Shown: in pieces, positions 59,666 to 64,000 of the stretch
Layout: each line of letters begins with the position of its first letter
Numbering within the stretch: the stretch's first letter is position 1
From: Castanopsis chinensis
Lineage: Eukaryota > Streptophyta > Magnoliopsida > Fagales > Fagaceae
Length of the DNA: 64,000 nucleotides
Assembly (NCBI GenBank): GCA_032878915.1
Contig: JAVQMG010000087.1
Span: 7,424,001 to 7,488,000, forward strand
Reading direction: 5' to 3'
Translations under genes and position numbers: made by a program
Notes under the pieces: generated by a model
Told to the model about the DNA's origin: nothing
Database searches by the model: none
Seen by the model: only the letters and a program-made list of their open reading frames with translations

Positions 59666-60685
59666 TGAAAGTTCACTTAGTGTGTAAATCACTAGTAAAT
59701 GTTTAGACCCCTAATTACAAAAACACCAAAGCAAGCTTATATTTAAACAATTGATGTGTAGAATGATTAATATAAGCAATACCCAAATTGGCAAAACACT
59801 CTAAAACCATAATTAATCACAAACACAACAACAATTAAAAGGAAATAAGTAGGGAAGAGAGAAGCAAATACAAAAATAACACCGGCACGTGTTATCGAAG
59901 AGGAAATCAAAGAATAAGGCGAAAAACCTTTCCGCCGCCCTCCAAGCGGTAAAATGATCCATTAGAAAATTAGATGTGATACATGACTAGCAATAGACCC
60001 TCCAAACCTAATCTACCCAATGCATCTAAGCCCTCCAAGCTTCTTGCTCTAACAAGGTTAAGTCTAGCCATGTCTTCTCTAGCTTTTTAGATCCCACAAT
60101 AAGCTCCATATTGCCTCTGTCATCCTTGGCATCTTTCAATGCTTCCCAAGCTCCAAAAATACTCTCAACACTCTAAGAAGGTGTGTGTTGTGTTTGGGTA
60201 TAAATCTCTTCTCAATGGGTATAACAATGAGAGAGGAAAGGAGAAGAGACTACAAAGATTTCTCTCTAAGAATGAGTAGCTCTCTCTAATAAGGTGAGTG
60301 TGTTGTAAGAACCTCTTTTAGGGTCTTTCTCTTAATATGCTCCTTACCATTTCTGTGGGTAATAAGGGTATATATAGTATGAGTGATGAAAATACGAAAA
60401 GTCACAATTATTTCCTGTAAAACAGGAGAACTTCGTGGGTCACTCGCGATTGGTGCAAGTCGCGAATCCAAGTTGTGAGTTAACCTCTTGGACAGGCTGT
60501 ACTGAGCTAGACACCTGGCCTGACTATTCAGCTTCTTGCATGTGCTTCTCATATGACCTTCAGCTATCTTGATCAAATCTTCACCACTTAATACTAAACC
60601 CATTACAACACTTTTTGTCATGAAATAAGCCAATACTAATATTATGAGAAAAATCATAACTTAACATTTTTGAAAAAATTTTACA
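59666..60685 (-). mobile_element. Solo LTR, family 1, copy 3
   Basis: On the minus strand it runs from TGTAAAATTTTTTCAAAAAT (60685) to CTAAGTGAACTTTCA (59666). It shares the ACCGGCACGTGTTATCGAAG and TTTCCGCCGCCCTCCAAGCG region with the other two copies and has a TATATATAGTATG box near 60370. The flanks AAACT and AACGG agree at only three of five bases, so it is older or the boundaries have slipped. It lies inverted to copy 2 across a 287-base spacer. Confidence 0.78.
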
Positions 60686-60689
60686 AACG

Positions 60690-62514
60690 GCTGATGCAGT
60701 GAATGATTATTGGTAAATGAAAAAGTGATATTAATAGTGGGCATAGATGAAAACCAATAAGAGATTAACCACATTAGTATTTTGTAAAAATGTTGTAAAA
60801 TAGTTTGTGCCTGTAGTATTACTCCAATGTTTTTATCTATTTATATACATAATTAAATTCAAAAGTAACTAGACATAACTAATGAAATATCAAAGTACTT
60901 GGGATCCATTTTAAAATCAAACTTCCATAATATGACAGTTCATGTGTAACACTAGGATTAATTTGTGCAATTGGCATTTTGATCACACTTTATCATTGAC
61001 ATTTTTTAAAATTATGCATTTGAAGATTTGATATTCATTTACATTTGTACTAAAAATTAATGGTAATACTACTTGGTCATAGACATTCTTCTTTGTTCTA
61101 TTTGTGAGGTTAAATGTAGGGTTGAATTCCTTTAACTTAAGTTTAGAGGGGGAAAATAAAGAAATTTTTGGACCTCATATATAACACTTCATTTGGGGTT
61201 TCATACCTATGTCAGACACATGACATGTTTGGGACTGCACACATGTCTAGATTTCTAGTCGTTTCCTTTTTATTTTTTGTTTTTGAAAAATTGTGGGACA
61301 CAACTGATACATTTTATTTGGATTTTATTCTTGGTTTATATTTTAATTTCTAAACATTATTTATTAGTCATGAATTCACTTTATTATCCCCTATTACAAT
61401 TAAATTGATATATTTTTTAAAATTATATGAAATAGAATGTTTAACAATCTTTAAAAATATAACTAAAAAAATGTTTAATAATTAATTAATATAAGTATCC
61501 CTACTATGAAAAATTGCTATGTCATCGTACTTGTAGCCGTGTCCGTATTTATGCTTCGTAGGTCTTGATCAAGGAACTTGAGCACCAAATTCTTTACTCT
61601 TCCTTGCATCTGCACCACCGATACCATCACGGCTTCAACTACCACCACAATGTGTGGACGGCAACCAACACAATGTGTTCTTACCATTCGTCAAGCAGTG
61701 GGGAGCAAAACAATAGGGCTTTTCCTTTAGCACTGAATCAAAAATTTTGAAATAGAAAAGGGCTCTTGTAACTCCATTTGTTTTACTTTCAGGGGTGAAA
61801 TGAAAGAGAACAATGTTTTTCTTATTCGGCGTCTTCGCAATAATACCTCTAACTCAAGATAATTATAAACCACAGAAATATTCTAGAAGTGCCGGCTGAA
61901 TGTTAGAGCAAGAAATGCGGTCGCTTAAGGCCCCAGGTAAAAAAAATGCCCCCAAATTTTAACCAAAAGGAATATTTTTTAATCAATAAATAAAATAATA
62001 TTTTTTTACTAGATAAAAAATAAATAAAAAAGAGAGAAAAATGCAATGTCTATAATATTTTTCACAGCACTTTTAGAACCAATGTTAAGTAGTAGGTTGT
62101 TATTGATGACAAAAAATTACTTATAGTGATATTTTTAGAAAACAAAAAGCAATTTAAAACCTAGGATTTGTTGTAAAAAATATTGTAAATGTTGCACTTC
62201 CAAAAAAAAAAAAATAATAATAATAAGAGTTGAGTTTGCAAACTTTTACTAGTTTTCATCTAAGTCTACCACTAACACCGCATTGTTACTTACCACTATC
62301 AATCTGCCACATCAACTAATATAAAAAATTTTGTCAAACTTTTTCTATCTATAAAATCTCTAAAAACAAAAAAAAAAAGAAAAAAATTCTACATAGTTCA
62401 TATTAATTAGTAAATTTTTTTTATCTAAAATAAGATAATCAATTTTCTCTTTAGGCCGCCAAATGCATCAAACCGTCCCTGTTTTCTAGTTTAATTGTTT
62501 ACAAGTTTATCTTA

Positions 62515-62546
<32 letters not shown>

Positions 62547-62556
62547 AGGAAATTAA

Positions 62557-62606
<50 letters not shown>

Positions 62607-63089
62607 AACGAAAAAGATAATAGAAAGATAAAGATGACTTGGTTCAAAGTCTTGGTGAGACTAAAAGGGAAAGAAAGACAAAAGAAAGGTACGCATGATT
62701 AAAAGAAATTTAATTTGATTTGTGGGCTCCCATTCTTGACTCCGAGAAAGTACAAACCTAATTTAGTTTTACAATGCAAAGAGATGCAGTCTTATTCGAT
62801 CACGCAAATACTTATTTGATATGTACAAAAATATAAGACTAATTTTCAAGTCGCAATCGTACCATATATACTAACTTGCAACAAGTGCAATCATAAAAAG
62901 CAACTGATATCTTGATATAACGATAAAGTGTAATTATCAGAAGAGGAAGATACCGGCTAAAAACACTCTTTTAAAAAAAAAATAAAAAAAAAAACTTTGC
63001 ATCAAGTGACGTATAGACTAATCCAATAATTGATTAGAATCATAGCATTTTGCCCAAAATCTTTGGTAACCAAAAAAAAAACATTTAGC
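60690..63089. other. Non-coding region between the third and fourth reductase genes
   Basis: No gene recognised. It holds a third SINE-head-like module (about 61056-61155), a block near 61685-61745 resembling 59394-59475 (GGAGCAAAACAA(C/T)AGGGC, ATTGAATCAAA-type), a TA run at 62519-62546 and 40 T at 62563-62602. The frame at 61565-61750 is His-rich and unsupported. Confidence 0.5.
62563..62602. repeat. Poly(T)40 tract next to (TA)n
   Basis: Forty consecutive T, preceded by a TA run at 62519-62546. Confidence 0.92.
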
Positions 63090-63476
63090 GTTATGTAATC
63101 TACATTTTTAAAGTTGTAATTAGAACCCATATCAATATGTAAATGATCTAAAATTGTAGCAGTGGTGAACTTCTCAGTCTTCAAGTTCATGGTACAAAGT
63201 GTTGACTGTTCGAAGTTTAGAGCATTTATAGCGTAAGCAATTACGTGCACCTAAGAATACTACGTATTTGCTTTGCATCCCAGACACGTCAGCCGTCATG
63301 CATGGAACTCTATCTGAAACATATTTCATTTCTCTCTTCCAAATGTGCTCTATAAATAGAACTTTGTGGTCCGTAGAGAAGAACCATTACACATAAAAAA
63401 ACATTGACGCAAAAAGTTTTAAATTAAATTCTCTAAGAGGACATATAGAGTGAAGAGTGGGAGACAGAGAGTAGCA
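63090..63476 (+). promoter_or_regulatory. Promoter and leader of the fourth reductase gene, duplicate of 55150-55530
   Basis: Long near-identity with the region upstream of 55531: TAGAACCCATATCAAT, TTTAGAGCA(A/T)TTATAGCGTA, CCAAATGTGCTCTATAAATA and TTTGTGGTCCGTAGAGAAGA. The TATA box is at 63351-63358. An ACGTCA core (CACGTCAGCC, near 63286), the complement of TGACGT, could bind TGA-type bZIP factors that control detoxification genes. In the other copy it reads CACATCAGCC, so the site is not conserved. Confidence 0.75.
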
Positions 63477-64000
63477 ATGGTGAGAGTTGGAGATGAAGTG
63501 AGCAACAAACAAGTGTTATTCAGGGACTATGTCGTTGGTTCTCCAAAAGAATCAGACATGTACCTGACCACTGGAACCATTAAGTTAAAGGTTCCTGAAA
63601 ATTCAAATGCAGTTTTGGTAAAGAACCTATATCTGTCCTGCGATCCTGTCATGCAATTCTTTATGAGGAAAACTACCGATCTCACTGGATATTTTTTCTA
63701 CACCCCTGGCTCTGTAAGTCAATATGAAGAATACTATAATTTTTTTTTTGAAATACTATAAATTTTACTACATAACTGTATGAGATGTGTCACAAATTAG
63801 CGAGACATTTATTATATGTTAAAGTTTGACAAATTCATTATCACGTACTTTTTATACTAATATTTGTAGCTTTAGCATTTGTTATATACCATGGTGTATA
63901 CATGTGATACTGAGCTTGTAATTTGTTTTCTAATTTTGGTGAAACACATGCAGCCAATTCTCGGGTATGGTGTGGCGAAAGTATTGGATTCTGGGCATCC
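63477..64000 (+). CDS. NADPH-dependent 2-alkenal reductase-like, partial (exon 1 and start of exon 2)
   Basis: The start codon at 63477 (MVRVGDEVSNKQVLFRDYVV) is chosen by alignment with the gene at 55531. An upstream in-frame ATG-like start at 63450 would add nine residues not found in the paralogues. Exon 1 is 63477-63713, ending YTPGS before GTAAGT. Exon 2 opens at 63954 after CAG and reads PILGYGVAKVLDSGH, running off the window. Exon 1 carries LYLSCDPVMQFFM. It is very similar to the gene at 55531 and clearly its tandem duplicate. The nucleotide-binding and catalytic exons lie outside this window, so integrity is unknown. Confidence 0.88.

Noticed and set aside
61565..61750. His/Tyr-rich 61-codon frame
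   Set aside because: Compositional bias, no start context, no relatives recognised.
1..64000. CRISPR arrays, rRNA, intact tRNA, riboswitches, bacterial operons
   Set aside because: Scanned by eye; none seen, and the sequence is clearly plant nuclear DNA.

Overview
This window looks like nuclear DNA from a woody eudicot. The evidence is AT-rich intergenic DNA, GT-AG introns, plant non-LTR retrotransposons, a plant CC-NBS-LRR relic and a cluster of plant NADPH-dependent 2-alkenal reductase (double-bond reductase, MDR superfamily) genes. A Fagaceae-like genome is my impression only; nothing here proves the taxon. I saw no prokaryotic operon, CRISPR array, rRNA or intact tRNA. I also found no clearly new biological system. 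The interest lies in dense nested transposition, gene relics and a recently expanding detoxification gene cluster.

Left part (1-36450): a CACTA-type subterminal repeat array (1-870) is followed by the LRR part of a dead CC-NBS-LRR gene (3226-3965, continuing at 10954-11500). That gene is split by a solo LTR (3966-10948), which is itself split by a decayed L1-type LINE with RNase H (about 4840-10375). Two non-collinear fragments of alkenal reductase genes follow (14145-14269 and 16789-17165). Next come a 3.8 kb hAT element with a decayed ZMYM1-like transposase (17851-21662), a solo LTR (22195-23249), a 180 bp MULE-type MITE with a 10 bp target duplication (23428-23607) and another solo LTR (25492-26135). 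A Pack-MULE-like element carrying the 5' part of the replication gene MCM4 lies at 26728-28371. A second NBS-LRR C-terminal scrap at 28900-29097 precedes about 7 kb of non-coding DNA.

Middle (36450-41170): two LINE copies lie head to tail on the minus strand. The proximal one (36452-39757) keeps a 672-codon open frame covering the end of the endonuclease and the whole reverse transcriptase. The other (39758-41166) is a 3' fragment.

Right part (41876-64000): the main gene content is a cluster of four alkenal/double-bond reductase genes with the same five-exon structure. One is on the minus strand (41876-44153, 346 aa) and diverges from three on the plus strand: 48945-52004 (346 aa), 55531-57828 (348 aa if spliced like its paralogues, but its exon-4 acceptor is AA instead of AG) and 63477 to the window end (exon 1 and the start of exon 2). 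The last two share a near-identical promoter and 5' leader, so they are a recent tandem duplication with a unit of about 7.95 kb. Between the genes lie a tRNA-type SINE, a non-autonomous hAT element with a perfect 8 bp target duplication inside a palindromic MITE, several solo LTRs and simple repeats. The enzymes would reduce the alpha,beta double bond of reactive aldehydes and ketones in the cytosol with NADPH.
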